In this document: positions 7,165-15,605 of the stretch, piece after piece | How positions within the stretch are numbered: the stretch's first letter is position 1 | Layout: every line of letters begins with the position of its first letter | Origin: Deltaproteobacteria bacterium | GTDB taxonomy: Bacteria; Desulfobacterota; Binatia; UBA9968 | Assembly (NCBI GenBank): GCA_016193465.1 | Contig: JACPSE010000099.1 | Location: 1 to 39,886, forward strand | DNA length: 39,886 nucleotides | Direction of reading: 5' to 3' | Program-made: the position numbers and the translations under genes | Notes under the pieces: generated by a model | The model's database searches: none | Seen by the model: only the letters and a program-made list of their open reading frames with translations | What the model was told of the DNA's origin: nothing

Positions 7165-7509
7165 ATGAAAAAAGGGCGGATGGTGGGCACGCGCTTGCCG
7201 AAAGAGCTGTTGCGCGACCTTGAGACGATAGAAAGAACGGAGCAGGCAGACCGCTCGACTACTATAAGAAAGCTGCTTTACAGAGCCATAAGTGAATGGA
7301 AGCTTGAGTATTACGCAAAGCAGTATGCAGAGCGTAAGATGACCCTTGCGAGAGCAGCTAAAGAGGCGGGGGTTTCCGTCTGGGAGATGATGGATTACTT
7401 GAGGCAGAAGAAAATAGCCTCCCAGTACGACATGGAGGAACTGCAAAAAGACCTGGCGACAGTCTACAGAAGCCCAGGGCCGGCCGGTAAAGTGAGGGCG
7501 CAGGGCTAA
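7165..7509 (+). CDS. UPF0175-type antitoxin with ribbon-helix-helix N-terminus
   Basis: A 114-residue protein. Residues about 1–40 look like a ribbon-helix-helix DNA-binding segment (VGTRLPKELLRDLETI … DRSTTIRKLL). The following region resembles UPF0175 antitoxins, which pair with DUF3368 PIN-type toxins: ALARAAKEAG-like motif (LARAAKEAGVSVWEMMDYL). ATG 7165 follows AGAGGTGAG at about 7153–7161, so I prefer it to 7147. In complete modules a PIN toxin gene follows at once; here only decayed DNA follows, so this is an orphan antitoxin or solo regulator. Confidence 0.7.
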   Translation: MKKGRMVGTRLPKELLRDLETIERTEQADRSTTIRKLLYRAISEWKLEYYAKQYAERKMTLARAAKEAGVSVWEMMDYLRQKKIASQYDMEELQKDLATVYRSPGPAGKVRAQG

Positions 7510-7576
7510 GCTCTAAAGGTGTCCGCTGTCGTGCCCCACCTGAGATTTGGACAGGTATAATAGGTCAGGAGCGAAG

Positions 7577-7654
7577 ATGGAAACAGCATTGAAACCTGTC
7601 CAGGATGGTCGCAGTCGCAAGCGTCGGTGGTCGGCCGTCCACGGGCGTCGTTAG
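7577..7654 (+). mobile_element. IS66-like orfA N-terminal remnant
   Basis: A 25-codon frame (ATG 7577 to TAG 7652–7654) reads METALKPVQDGRSRKRRW, much like the start of the small IS66-family TnpA proteins, then stops where the family continues. The sequence just before it (TGCCCCACCTGAGATTTGG) resembles insertion-sequence ends. It is a scrap, not an element. The family match is by eye. Confidence 0.35.
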
Positions 7655-7745
7655 GAACAAGAGAGGGGGTAATTTGGTCACAAACGTGGTCACAGTAACG
7701 ATTTTTCAGTCTGTGGATAAGATAGATAAGTTATTGAATTTACAA
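7655..7745 (+). mobile_element. Possible tail of a lost tyrosine integrase
   Basis: Between the IS-like scrap and the tRNA-Arg 3' end one frame reads NLVTNVVTVTIFQSVDKIDK, a style often seen at the C-terminus of tyrosine integrases that end at a tRNA gene. There is no catalytic region left. The location, touching the 3' end of a tRNA, is the main support. Low confidence. Confidence 0.25.
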
Positions 7746-7820
7746 TGGTGCGCCCGCCGAGAATCGAACTCGGACTTAGGGTTCCGGAGACCCTCGTGAT
7801 ATCCTTTTCACTACGGGCGC
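7746..7820 (-). tRNA. tRNA-Arg(CCG)
   Basis: On the minus strand a full cloverleaf folds: acceptor GCGCCCG/CGGGCGC, D-stem GTGA/TCAC, anticodon stem AGGGT/ACCCT with loop CTCCGGA, T-stem CCGAG/CTCGG with TTCGATT loop, and an encoded CCA. The anticodon CCG reads CGG (Arg). Its 3' end faces the decayed accessory region at 6994–7745, as expected for an old integration site. Confidence 0.95.
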
Positions 7821-7833
7821 CGTGAATTTTCTA

Positions 7834-8637
7834 TCACTCGACTATCGAGGAGTCAACGTTCCCGATCTCGAGAACGACGCGGAGCATCTCCGGATGGATG
7901 ATCCCGTTGGATGCCAGGGTCTCCTCTCCCCATATCGAGAATTCTTTGCCCGAAAAATCCGTCAGAGTCCCTCCGGCCTCGCGGACAATGAGGCTGGCGG
8001 CGGCTGTATCCCACGGGTGAAGTTTAAATTCCCAGAATCCATCTATCCGACCACAGGCGAGGTAACTGAGATCTAGGGCTGCTGAACCATTGCGTCGGAT
8101 TCCCTGAGAGCGGACCATGAAAGCCTTAAAATGGGCCAGATAAAAATCGGCGTGCTTTCTTCGGTCGTAAGGAAATCCAGTCGCGAGCAGCGCCTTGTCG
8201 AGCTCTCCCACCTTCGAAGTTTGAATTGGCTTTCCGTTCAGAAACGCACCTGCTTCTTTGGCAGCCTGGAAAGTCTCCTCTCGCAGAGGATCGTAGACCA
8301 ATCCCAGGATGATCTCTCCTGCTCGCTCGAGGGCAATAGATATACTGAAATGGGGATAGGCGTGGGCGAAATTAGTCGTCCCATCCAACGGGTCAATGAT
8401 CCAGCGGTGCTCGTTCTGAGAATTGACAACGGTTGTTTCTTCTTCAGCCAGGATAGAATGGTCAGGGAAATGCTTCTGTAGAATATCAACTATTCGCTTT
8501 TCCGCCTGGCGATCAACCGTGGTGACGAGGTCGATGGCTGACTTGTAAGAGACCTCTTTGGCCTGCTGCCAGTTGTCCCGGATGAGTGAGCCGGCGCTCT
8601 TGGCCGCCTGCCAGGCGACAGAAAAAAAGTTTTCCAT
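7834..8637 (-). CDS. suhB: Inositol-1-monophosphatase family protein
   Basis: A 267-residue member of the IMPase family. The metal-binding motifs are complete: LAEEET, WIIDPLDGTTNFAH (about residues 79–92) and HPWDTAAASLIVREAGG. Family enzymes remove phosphate from inositol phosphates and related sugars in the cytoplasm; SuhB also takes part in rRNA transcription antitermination in enterobacteria. Start is the ATG at 8637, with AGGAG just upstream on this strand. It is transcribed divergently from ispE with about 60 bases between them. The suhB symbol is used in the family sense; another IMPase substrate cannot be excluded. Confidence 0.85.
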   Translation of the reverse strand: MENFFSVAWQAAKSAGSLIRDNWQQAKEVSYKSAIDLVTTVDRQAEKRIVDILQKHFPDHSILAEEETTVVNSQNEHRWIIDPLDGTTNFAHAYPHFSISIALERAGEIILGLVYDPLREETFQAAKEAGAFLNGKPIQTSKVGELDKALLATGFPYDRRKHADFYLAHFKAFMVRSQGIRRNGSAALDLSYLACGRIDGFWEFKLHPWDTAAASLIVREAGGTLTDFSGKEFSIWGEETLASNGIIHPEMLRVVLEIGNVDSSIVE

Positions 8638-8699
8638 TTTTGGTTTCTCCTAAGTTAGATCCTTGGCAACTCGTCAGACACTATGTTACCTAAAGAAAG

Positions 8700-9560
8700 A
8701 TGAGGATTCGAGCCCCCGCAAAGGTCAATCTTTCCCTTCGAGTCGTGGGGAAGAGGAGCGACGGTTACCATCTCCTGGATGCGGTGATGGTCCCGGTCGG
8801 TCTTTATGATGAGATCACGATTACTCGGCGCACATCGAGAAGAACCGGCAGCGGAGACCTGAAGGTAACCTGCAACCATCCGCTGGTCCCATCCGGAAAG
8901 GAAAACCTCGCCTACCGGGCAGCGTCCCTCCTGCTGAAAAAAGCAGGGGTTAGAGACGGAATTCACATCCGTATCCGCAAGAAAATACCCGTGGGTGGGG
9001 GATTGGGCGGGGGCAGCAGCGACGCCGCCGCGACCCTGCTGGGACTCAACCGACTCTTTCGTCTCGGATGCAAGCGGGGCGAACTCCTTTCCCTGGCTGC
9101 TTCTGTGGGCGCCGATGTGCCTTTCTTTATTTATGGTCGTCCTGCCAGGGCTCGAGGCATTGGAGAATTGCTCCGGCCCTTCCGGTCTTTCCCTAGACTA
9201 TGGATGGTCATTCTTTACCCCGGATTTCCGGTCTCGACCCGTTGGGTCTATCAACATCTCCGCATGGGTAAGTTGACAAAAACTATTGAAAATACTAGCA
9301 TTAAAATCTCTCCGGGGGATTCTGAGAAGCTCAGGCGTCTTCTGGTTAATGATCTGGAAAGGGTTGCTATGCGTCGTTATTCCCGAATAGCGGTTCTTAA
9401 AGAAAGGTTACTTGAGGAAGGCGCGGTGGCAGCCCTCATGTCTGGCAGTGGTTCTTCGGTCTACGGAATTTTTTCGTCGCGGCGAACAGCCGGAGAGGCT
9501 TTTCGCCGCTTGCGTAAGGAGGAGGGAGTCCAGGCGTATCTGGTGCGGTCGTTGAGCTAG
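8700..9560 (+). CDS. ispE: 4-diphosphocytidyl-2-C-methyl-D-erythritol kinase
   Basis: A 286-residue GHMP kinase. APAKVNLSLRVVGKRSDGYH at the N-terminus carries the catalytic lysine, the ATP loop is PVGGGLGGGSSDAAAT (about residues 99–114), GADVPFF holds the catalytic aspartate, and SGSGSSVYG is the third GHMP motif. It phosphorylates CDP-ME in the MEP isoprenoid pathway. The start ATG 8700 gives the standard N-terminus. It heads the conserved run spoVG, tRNA-Gln, prs, rplY, pth. Confidence 0.93.
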   Translation: MRIRAPAKVNLSLRVVGKRSDGYHLLDAVMVPVGLYDEITITRRTSRRTGSGDLKVTCNHPLVPSGKENLAYRAASLLLKKAGVRDGIHIRIRKKIPVGGGLGGGSSDAAATLLGLNRLFRLGCKRGELLSLAASVGADVPFFIYGRPARARGIGELLRPFRSFPRLWMVILYPGFPVSTRWVYQHLRMGKLTKTIENTSIKISPGDSEKLRRLLVNDLERVAMRRYSRIAVLKERLLEEGAVAALMSGSGSSVYGIFSSRRTAGEAFRRLRKEEGVQAYLVRSLS

Positions 9561-9617
9561 AAAAAGCCCTTCCACAAGCCATCGGGTCTTGCTGGATTTG
9601 ATGCGAAGGAGGTCCCT

Positions 9618-9905
9618 ATGGAGGTTACCGAGGTTAGGGTCTTTCCTGTAAACGAAGAAAAGCTCAGGGCTTACGTAACCGTTACGTTCGACCACTGTTT
9701 TGTTATTAGGGACCTTAAGATTATTCACGGCACGGCAGGACTCTTTGTCTCCATGCCCAGTAAGAAGCGTAAGGACGGGACCTATAAAGATATCGCCCAT
9801 CCTATCAACAACGAGACCCGCAGAATGATCGAGGAGAAGATCATCTCGGAATACGAGAGAGTGCTTACGGGAGGCGGCGGCCGGAGAGCGCTAGGAGGCG
9901 AATGA
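9618..9905 (+). CDS. spoVG: SpoVG family RNA/DNA-binding protein
   Basis: A 95-residue protein with the whole SpoVG fold: MEVTEVRVFPVNEEKLRAY at the start, LKIIHGTAGLFVSMPSKKRKD in the middle and AHPINNETRRMIEEKI at the end. In Firmicutes SpoVG influences sporulation and septation and binds nucleic acid; in non-sporulating lineages its role is less defined. GAAGGAGG precedes the ATG. The ispE–spoVG–prs order is conserved in several phyla. Confidence 0.93.
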   Translation: MEVTEVRVFPVNEEKLRAYVTVTFDHCFVIRDLKIIHGTAGLFVSMPSKKRKDGTYKDIAHPINNETRRMIEEKIISEYERVLTGGGGRRALGGE

Positions 9906-9955
9906 GGGTTTTTCCTCAGGGGTCGGATGAGCTTCCTTTGAAGGAAGTTCGGGGT

Positions 9956-10029
9956 TGGGCGGTCGCCAAGCGGTAAGGCCCCGGACTTTGGATCCGGTAT
10001 CGAAGGTTCGAATCCTTCCCGCCCAGCCA
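9956..10029 (+). tRNA. tRNA-Gln(TTG)
   Basis: The cloverleaf has acceptor TGGGCGG/CCGCCCA, anticodon stem CCGGA/TCCGG with loop CTTTGGA (anticodon TTG, Gln), T-arm GAAGG TTCGAAT CCTTC and an encoded CCA at 10027–10029. It lies between spoVG and prs, its usual place in this gene order. Confidence 0.95.
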
Positions 10030-10067
10030 GATTTTGCTTCGCCGGTGATTTTGTGCATGTGGTGGTT

Positions 10068-10092
10068 TAGCCCGTGAGGGCTATTCTTTTTT
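10068..10092 (+). terminator. Terminator after tRNA-Gln
   Basis: TAGCCC, loop GTGA, GGGCTA, then TTCTTTTTT form a compact intrinsic terminator 38 bases past the tRNA and just before the prs start. It separates the ispE–spoVG–tRNA transcript from prs, or serves as an attenuator. Confidence 0.75.
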
Positions 10093-10111
10093 AGAGCGGC
10101 GTTCGTAACGT

Positions 10112-11065
10112 ATGAGTCAGCCAGTAGACGATCTGAAAATATTCGCCGGGAATTCGAACCTGCCGCTGGCCCGAGAGATCTGTCAGCATCTCAAGATTCC
10201 TCTGGGGAGGGCAACGGTGGAGACGTTTAGCGACGGAGAGAGCAAGGTTGAAGTAAAGGAGAATGTGCGCGGGGGGGATGTTTTCGTTATTCAGTCCACC
10301 TGCGCCCCCGGGAACGACAACCTCATGGAGATGCTGTTGATGTTGGACGCGTTTAAGAGGGCTTCGGCAAAAAGAATTACCGCGGTCATCCCGTACTTCG
10401 GCTATGCCCGTCAGGACCGAAAGGTGGCCCCCCGAGTTCCCATAAGCGCGAAATTGGTTGCGGACCTAATCACAACCGCCGGGGCGTCGCGCATCCTCAC
10501 CATGGACCTTCACTCGGGCCAGATTCAAGGCTTTTTCAACATCCCCGTGGATAACCTCTATGCTACACCGGTGCTGCTCCACTACCTCAAGCGGCAATTG
10601 AATCGTAATGAGGTGACGATAGTCTCCCCCGACGCGGGCGGGGTGGAACGGGCAAGGGATTTCGCCACCCGACTGGATGCCTCCCTGGCGATCATCGATA
10701 AGCGGAGGACTGGGCCCAATGTGGTGGCGGAGATGAATATTATCGGAGAGGTTAAAGGGCAAACGGCGATTCTATTGGACGACATGGTGGATACTGCGGG
10801 GACATTGACCCTGGCAGCCGAGGCCTTGAAAATGGAAGGGGCGAAAAGAATCTTTGGCTGCTGCACCCATCCCGTGCTGTCGGGCCCGGCGATCGAGAAG
10901 ATCACCGAATCTCCTTTAGAGGAGTTGATTGTCACCAATTCCATTCCCATGACACCCGAGGCAGAGAGGTGCAAGAAGATTCGAGTCCTTTCGGTGGCCC
11001 GCCTGATTGGGGAGGCTATCAAGCGCACTCATAAGGAAGAGTCCATCAGTTCTCTGTTTGTGTGA
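10112..11065 (+). CDS. prs: Ribose-phosphate pyrophosphokinase
   Basis: A 317-residue PRPP synthetase, the usual length. Family motifs are [10 protein letters not shown], the metal/ribose-phosphate loop [24 protein letters not shown]-like (here [13 protein letters not shown]) and the PRPP signature [13 protein letters not shown]. It makes PRPP from ribose-5-phosphate and ATP for nucleotide, His, Trp and NAD synthesis. It directly follows the tRNA-Gln terminator and is followed by rplY. Confidence 0.95.
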   Translation: MSQPVDDLKIFAGNSNLPLAREICQHLKIPLGRATVETFSDGESKVEVKENVRGGDVFVIQSTCAPGNDNLMEMLLMLDAFKRASAKRITAVIPYFGYARQDRKVAPRVPISAKLVADLITTAGASRILTMDLHSGQIQGFFNIPVDNLYATPVLLHYLKRQLNRNEVTIVSPDAGGVERARDFATRLDASLAIIDKRRTGPNVVAEMNIIGEVKGQTAILLDDMVDTAGTLTLAAEALKMEGAKRIFGCCTHPVLSGPAIEKITESPLEELIVTNSIPMTPEAERCKKIRVLSVARLIGEAIKRTHKEESISSLFV

Positions 11066-11103
11066 GCGGATCGTCCTATTGAATAAGCAGGAGGTGCATT
11101 TCG

Positions 11104-11772
11104 TTGGAAACCGTTGAAATTCAAATTGAGCCGCGTGAGTCGGGCGCCAAAGGAAAGGCGAAGCAACTTCGCCGCCAGGGGAGACTCCCCGGTGTTTTTT
11201 ACGGCCCGAAGGTTAAGCCTGTTTCTTTGGAGCTAGATAAAAAAGATTTTTTGAGCCGCGTCGTCGGTCTCGAAGGCTCCCATCTAATTCGCATCAAGTC
11301 CTCTTCTCCGCTGCTGGCGGACAGGGTGGCCTTGGTCAAAGAGATGCAATTTCATCCTGTGACCGGGGACATCCTCCATGCGGATTTCTATGAGGTTGAT
11401 CTTACCGCGAAGGTCAGGGTCAGGGTGCCGCTCCATTTTGTTGGCAAGGCGGAGGGCGTGGTTCGGGGAGGCATCCTGCAGCCGATTGTACGCGAGATAG
11501 AGGTGGAATGCCTGCCGATGGATATTCCCGAATACTTCAACGTGGAGGTTGCCACCTTGGACATCGGTCATTCGCTTCATATAGAGGATTTGCCGATGCC
11601 GGAGGGTGTCGCGGCTGTTTACGAATCTAATTTCACCCTGGTAACGGTCGTGCCCCCGACGGTCGAAGAGGCGCCGGCTGTTGAGGCCCCTGCGGCAGTT
11701 GTTGAAGGAGCAGAAGCGGTTACGGCTGCTGCCCCTGAAGAAAAGAAGAAAGAAGAGGGTTCAGAGGCATAG
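11104..11772 (+). CDS. rplY: 50S ribosomal protein L25/general stress protein Ctc
   Basis: A 222-residue L25 of the long Ctc/TL5 type. The N-terminal L25 domain (about 1–95) has RESGAKGKAKQLRRQGRLPGVFYG and binds 5S rRNA. The C-terminal TL5 domain (about 100–190) includes VPLHFVGKAEGVVRGG. It ends in a low-complexity Ala/Glu/Lys tail. The start is TTG 11104 after AGGAGGT. Order prs–rplY–pth is standard. Confidence 0.93.
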   Translation: METVEIQIEPRESGAKGKAKQLRRQGRLPGVFYGPKVKPVSLELDKKDFLSRVVGLEGSHLIRIKSSSPLLADRVALVKEMQFHPVTGDILHADFYEVDLTAKVRVRVPLHFVGKAEGVVRGGILQPIVREIEVECLPMDIPEYFNVEVATLDIGHSLHIEDLPMPEGVAAVYESNFTLVTVVPPTVEEAPAVEAPAAVVEGAEAVTAAAPEEKKKEEGSEA

Positions 11773-11777
11773 ACTGT

Positions 11778-12374
11778 TTGTCGTCTGGCGTGGCAGGGAA
11801 ATCCTTGGTGAAAGTGGTTCTCGGTCTGGGCAACCCAGGCAAAAAGTACGCGCGGACCAGACACAACATGGGTTTCCTGGTTGTGGATCGGATCGCGACG
11901 GAAAATCGCGTCACCGTTAAGCAGAGGAGGCAGGACTCGCTGATCGGCGGGTGGCAAACGGATGGGAAAAGAGTTCTTTTGGTCAAGCCCCAGACCTTCA
12001 TGAACCACAGCGGAGAGGCCGTGAGGCAGCTCCTCCGGCTCTTTCCGTTTACCGCCAAGGATCTCATCGTTATCCACGACGATCTCGACCTACCCTTCGG
12101 TCGAATCCGCATACGCCCTAGAGGGGGCGCAGGGGGTCATCGAGGGATGCTCTCGATACTGGAGGCTGTGGGGGAGGAGGCCTTTTTCAGAGTCCGCGTC
12201 GGAATCGGGCGTCCCCCGCCGGGTGTTGATCCTACAGACTACGTGCTGGAACCGTTTTCTCCAGAGGAGCGTTCCGCGCTGGAGCAGGTCCTCTCCCGAG
12301 CCGCGGAGGCGGTTACGTGCCTTCTTGGCGAAGGGCCTCAGCGCGCCATGGAGGCTTTCAATCGGGCAGGATAA
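11778..12374 (+). CDS. pth: Peptidyl-tRNA hydrolase
   Basis: A protein of up to 198 residues with the Pth landmarks: LGNPGKKYARTRHNMGF with the catalytic histidine, PQTFMNHSG, and HDDLDLPFGRIRIRPRGG followed by GGHRG. It releases peptides from prematurely dropped peptidyl-tRNA. The exact start is unsure: TTG 11778 follows GAGG by about ten bases, while GTG 11790 and GTG 11811 are alternatives and the core family begins near VKVVLGLGNPG. Confidence 0.93.
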   Translation: MSSGVAGKSLVKVVLGLGNPGKKYARTRHNMGFLVVDRIATENRVTVKQRRQDSLIGGWQTDGKRVLLVKPQTFMNHSGEAVRQLLRLFPFTAKDLIVIHDDLDLPFGRIRIRPRGGAGGHRGMLSILEAVGEEAFFRVRVGIGRPPPGVDPTDYVLEPFSPEERSALEQVLSRAAEAVTCLLGEGPQRAMEAFNRAG

Positions 12375-12388
12375 GAGGAGAACCATTG

Positions 12389-14410
12389 ATGATCCTTTCT
12401 GGACTGGTCGGCTTTTTCGGCCTCCTGTTTGTAGCTTATCTCTCTGCTAGAGTGGTTGCCAAAGAGGCCGGTAGCCCAACCATGCAGGAGCTTTCCGGCT
12501 ACATCTTCGAGGGCGCCATGGCCTTCCTTGCCAGGGAATATCGGACCATTGGTATTTTTGCTGCCGTTGTGACTGTTCTCCTCGGCTTCGGGATTGGCTG
12601 GGCCATTGCCTTCGCATACATCATTGGCGCGATCTGTTCTCTCGCCGCCGGTTTTGTCGGCATGCAAATTGCCACACGCGCTAATGTTCGCACCGCTCAG
12701 GCCGCGACAAAAGGCCTTCATGAAGCTATGGACGTGGCCTTTCCTGGGGGCGCGGTCATGGGAATGTCGGTGGTGAGTATCGGGCTATTTGCTCTTTCCC
12801 TCCTTTACCGTTTTTTTGGTGGGGGAGTGGAGGCAGGGGAAGCTTTGCAGTTTGCTGTCAATGTCCTGGCTGGATTCAGTATGGGGGCGAGTTCCGTGGC
12901 GCTTTTTGCCCGCGTTGGCGGAGGGATATACACAAAGGCTGCTGACGTGGGCGCGGATCTAGTCGGCAAAGTAGAGGTGGGCATCCCGGAAGATGATCCG
13001 CGCAACCCGGCGGTGATCGCCGACCTGGTTGGCGACAATGTGGGGGATGTGGCGGGCATGGGAGCGGACCTCTTTGAATCCTATGTCGGGGCGATTGTCT
13101 CGGGAATGATTCTTGCGGCCGAGACCCTGCCATTAGCCAAGCAGCTCAACGGCGTGACCCTTGTGTTATTCCTGGCTGCCGTGGGGGTCCTGGCCTCTGT
13201 TGTTGGGACCTTTTTTGTCCGGGCCGGGGCGAAGGGCGGTCCTCAGGCCGCGCTGCGCAACGGCACGATCGTGAGCGCGGTGCTCGCCGTAGCGGGCTCG
13301 TTCGTTGTGATCGCGGGCTGGTATGGGGAGATCCTGCCGTTTTGGGCGTTTCTCTCTGGGGTTGTCACGGGTATGGCGATCGGTTTTGTGGCGGAGCGGT
13401 ACACTTCAGGAAAGAGGGTAGAAATGCTGGCCCGCTCCTGCGGTTCCGGCGCCGCCACAAACATCATTCAAGGCTTCGGGCTTAGCTGCCAAAGCACAGT
13501 CTTGCCTCTCGTGCTGATTGCGCTGACCACTATCCTCTCTTTCCGTTGCGCGGGGTTTTTCGGGATCGCCCTTTCTGCCATTGGCATGCTTTCCATTGCC
13601 GGGATCACCGTGGCTGTAGACGCCTATGGTCCTATAGCGGATAATGCTGGTGGCATTGCCGAAATGGCCCATATGGAAAAAAGCGTGCGCCAAATCACCG
13701 ACTCCCTGGATGCGGCAGGCAACACCACGGCCGCCATCGCTAAAGGTTTTGCTATCGGCTCCGCTGCGCTTACTGCCCTGGCGCTGTTTACTGCTTATCT
13801 CCCGGCCGCCGCTTTGGATAAGATTGACATCATGAGCGCTAGAGTTATCGCGGGTCTGTTTATCGGCGGCGTTGTGCCGTTCCTTTTTGCCGGCGAGGCG
13901 ATGCGTGCGGTGGGCCGGGCGGCATTTCGGGTAGTCGAGGAAGTCCGCCGGCAGTTTAAGGAGATTCCCGGGCTGATGGAAGGGAAGACGAGGGCGGAGT
14001 ATGCCCGCTGCGTGGATATCACCACCGCCGGGGCGCTTAAAGAGATGATTACCCCCGGCATCCTGGCGGTTACGATTCCTATTGTGATTGGCATTCTTCT
14101 CGGGGCCGACGCTTTGGGCGGAATGCTCGCAGGGGCGCTTGTTTCAGGCGTGCCTTTGGCCTTGCAGTTTGCAAACGCCGGCGGGGCTTGGGACAATGCC
14201 AAGAAGTTCATCGAGGCCGGCAACCTGGGGGGAAAGGGCTCCGAGGCCCATAAAGCCGCCGTGGTAGGCGACACCGTAGGTGATCCGTTCAAGGACACGG
14301 CGGCGCCGGCCATGAATATCCTGCTCAAGCTGATGACGGTGGTCTCGTTGGTCTTTGCCCCGCTCATTCTTGCCGGGCACAAGCTTCTGGTTCAATCCCT
14401 GGGTTTCTAA
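12389..14410 (+). CDS. hppA: Membrane-bound K+-dependent pyrophosphatase
   Basis: A 673-residue ion-pumping pyrophosphatase with about 16 membrane helices. The substrate site motifs are ADVGADLVGKVE and the following EDDPRNPAVIADLVGDNVGD; the C-terminal NAGGAWDNAKK and GDTVGDPFKDTAAPA are complete. The GNTTAAIAKG segment has alanine where K+-independent enzymes have lysine, so this is predicted to be K+-dependent. It hydrolyses PPi and pumps H+ or Na+ across the inner membrane; the ion cannot be settled by eye. ATG 12389 is chosen because AGAGGAGA precedes it; a longer frame overlapping pth is not family-like. It sits where many relatives have ychF. Confidence 0.93.
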   Translation: MILSGLVGFFGLLFVAYLSARVVAKEAGSPTMQELSGYIFEGAMAFLAREYRTIGIFAAVVTVLLGFGIGWAIAFAYIIGAICSLAAGFVGMQIATRANVRTAQAATKGLHEAMDVAFPGGAVMGMSVVSIGLFALSLLYRFFGGGVEAGEALQFAVNVLAGFSMGASSVALFARVGGGIYTKAADVGADLVGKVEVGIPEDDPRNPAVIADLVGDNVGDVAGMGADLFESYVGAIVSGMILAAETLPLAKQLNGVTLVLFLAAVGVLASVVGTFFVRAGAKGGPQAALRNGTIVSAVLAVAGSFVVIAGWYGEILPFWAFLSGVVTGMAIGFVAERYTSGKRVEMLARSCGSGAATNIIQGFGLSCQSTVLPLVLIALTTILSFRCAGFFGIALSAIGMLSIAGITVAVDAYGPIADNAGGIAEMAHMEKSVRQITDSLDAAGNTTAAIAKGFAIGSAALTALALFTAYLPAAALDKIDIMSARVIAGLFIGGVVPFLFAGEAMRAVGRAAFRVVEEVRRQFKEIPGLMEGKTRAEYARCVDITTAGALKEMITPGILAVTIPIVIGILLGADALGGMLAGALVSGVPLALQFANAGGAWDNAKKFIEAGNLGGKGSEAHKAAVVGDTVGDPFKDTAAPAMNILLKLMTVVSLVFAPLILAGHKLLVQSLGF

Positions 14411-14481
14411 CCGGGTGTAATTGTAAAGCAAAGACTCTTGTGATAAGCGTCAACAAAGAACGTAAGGAGATAGAAACGACC

Positions 14482-14856
14482 GTGGCGCGTTATGAAACTA
14501 TTTTTATCGTTCATCCCGATCAGGGAGGAAAGGTAAAGGAGTTCATTGATAGGTTTAAGAAGGTCATCGAAGGACTGGATGGGACTGTATCCCAGGTGGA
14601 TGAGTGGGGACTCATGGATCTTGCCTACCGCATCCATAAACAGGCAAAGGGGTATTATATCCTTGTGCAGCATCAATCGTCTGCCCGTGTGGTGGAGGAG
14701 CTGGAGCGCAACATGAAGATCAGCGATGGCGTGTTGCGTTACCTGACAGTGCGTGTAGACGAAGAGAGGAAGCCGCCGGCGCAGCCGAGACCAAAAGAGA
14801 TACCGGTAGAAAGCAGGAGAGGTCCCGACGAGGATTTAGCAAAGCCAGAGCCATAA
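14482..14856 (+). CDS. rpsF: 30S ribosomal protein S6
   Basis: A 124-residue S6 with the usual start (ARYETIFIVHPDQ), the DEWGLMDLAYRIHKQAKGYY middle and a charged, disordered C-terminal tail. The GTG at 14482 is the family-consistent start, with AAGGAG upstream; a longer frame from 14440 adds unrelated residues. It begins the rpsF–ssb–rpsR–DUF2232–rplI run. Confidence 0.93.
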   Translation: MARYETIFIVHPDQGGKVKEFIDRFKKVIEGLDGTVSQVDEWGLMDLAYRIHKQAKGYYILVQHQSSARVVEELERNMKISDGVLRYLTVRVDEERKPPAQPRPKEIPVESRRGPDEDLAKPEP

Positions 14857-14893
14857 TTGTTGGCTTTTTTGATCTTGGGAGAATGAGCGCCCC

Positions 14894-15262
14894 ATGGGGG
14901 AGTACAACAAGGTTATCCTTATGGGAAACCTGACTCGAGACCCTGAGCTCCGCTATACCCCCGCAGGATTGGCAGTTTGTGAATTTCCCCTTGCCGTACA
15001 CCATAGATACAGGATCCATGATGAGATTAAGGAAGATGTCTGTTACATTGACGTTGTGGCCTTTGGCCGGGTCGGAGAGCGGGCCAAAGAGCATCTGCGT
15101 CGGGGATCCCGTGTTTTAGTGGACGGACGATTGACGCAAAGAAGATGGGAGACTCCTGAGGGACAAAAGAGGAGCAAGTACGAGGTGGCTGCCAATACAG
15201 TTCAGTTTATCGATGCGGGAAGCACACCAGTTCCAGGACAGGAAGAGGATCTCCCGCTCTAA
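14894..15262 (+). CDS. ssb: Single-stranded DNA-binding protein
   Basis: A 122-residue SSB. The OB fold is clear: NKVILMGNLTRDPELRYTP, FPLAVHHRYR, and GSRVLVDGRLTQRRWETPEG. The linker is very short and the acidic tip ends in EEDLPL instead of the common DDDIPF, so partner binding through the tip may differ or need only the acidic residues. Its place between rpsF and rpsR is the classic one. Confidence 0.92.
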   Translation: MGEYNKVILMGNLTRDPELRYTPAGLAVCEFPLAVHHRYRIHDEIKEDVCYIDVVAFGRVGERAKEHLRRGSRVLVDGRLTQRRWETPEGQKRSKYEVAANTVQFIDAGSTPVPGQEEDLPL

Positions 15263-15286
15263 AAAAAGATGAGGTCCAGTTAAAAG

Positions 15287-15580
15287 ATGGCATACAGAAC
15301 TCCGGCCCCTAGGATGAACCGTGAACGAGCGGACGACGAACAGGGTCCAGGCCGTCGTCGTTTCATGGTTCGGCGGAAGGTGTGTCGATTTTGTGCGGAT
15401 AAAGAACTCAAGATCGACTACAAGGACACAAAGGTCTTAGGCCAGTTTGTCAGCGAGCGAGGCAAGATTACTCCAAGTCGCATTACCGGCAATTGTGCGC
15501 ATCACCAGCGCCTGCTTACGACCGCGATCAAGAGAGCGCGTAGCGTTGCCCTTCTCCCCTTTACAACGGCCAGAAACTAA
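15287..15580 (+). CDS. rpsR: 30S ribosomal protein S18
   Basis: A 97-residue S18 with the conserved [35 protein letters not shown] and [16 protein letters not shown] blocks. The CxxC and later Cys/His form the zinc-ribbon-type pattern. It has a ~25-residue basic N-terminal extension. S18 pairs with S6 on the small-subunit platform. Confidence 0.95.
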   Translation: MAYRTPAPRMNRERADDEQGPGRRRFMVRRKVCRFCADKELKIDYKDTKVLGQFVSERGKITPSRITGNCAHHQRLLTTAIKRARSVALLPFTTARN

Positions 15581-15605
15581 GCTGGCTTTGTTGATACAGT
15601 TTCCT

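Noticed and set aside
9930-9948. CTTCCTTTGAAGGAAG palindrome before tRNA-Gln
   Set aside because: It has no T-run and may be chance; tRNA processing does not need it.
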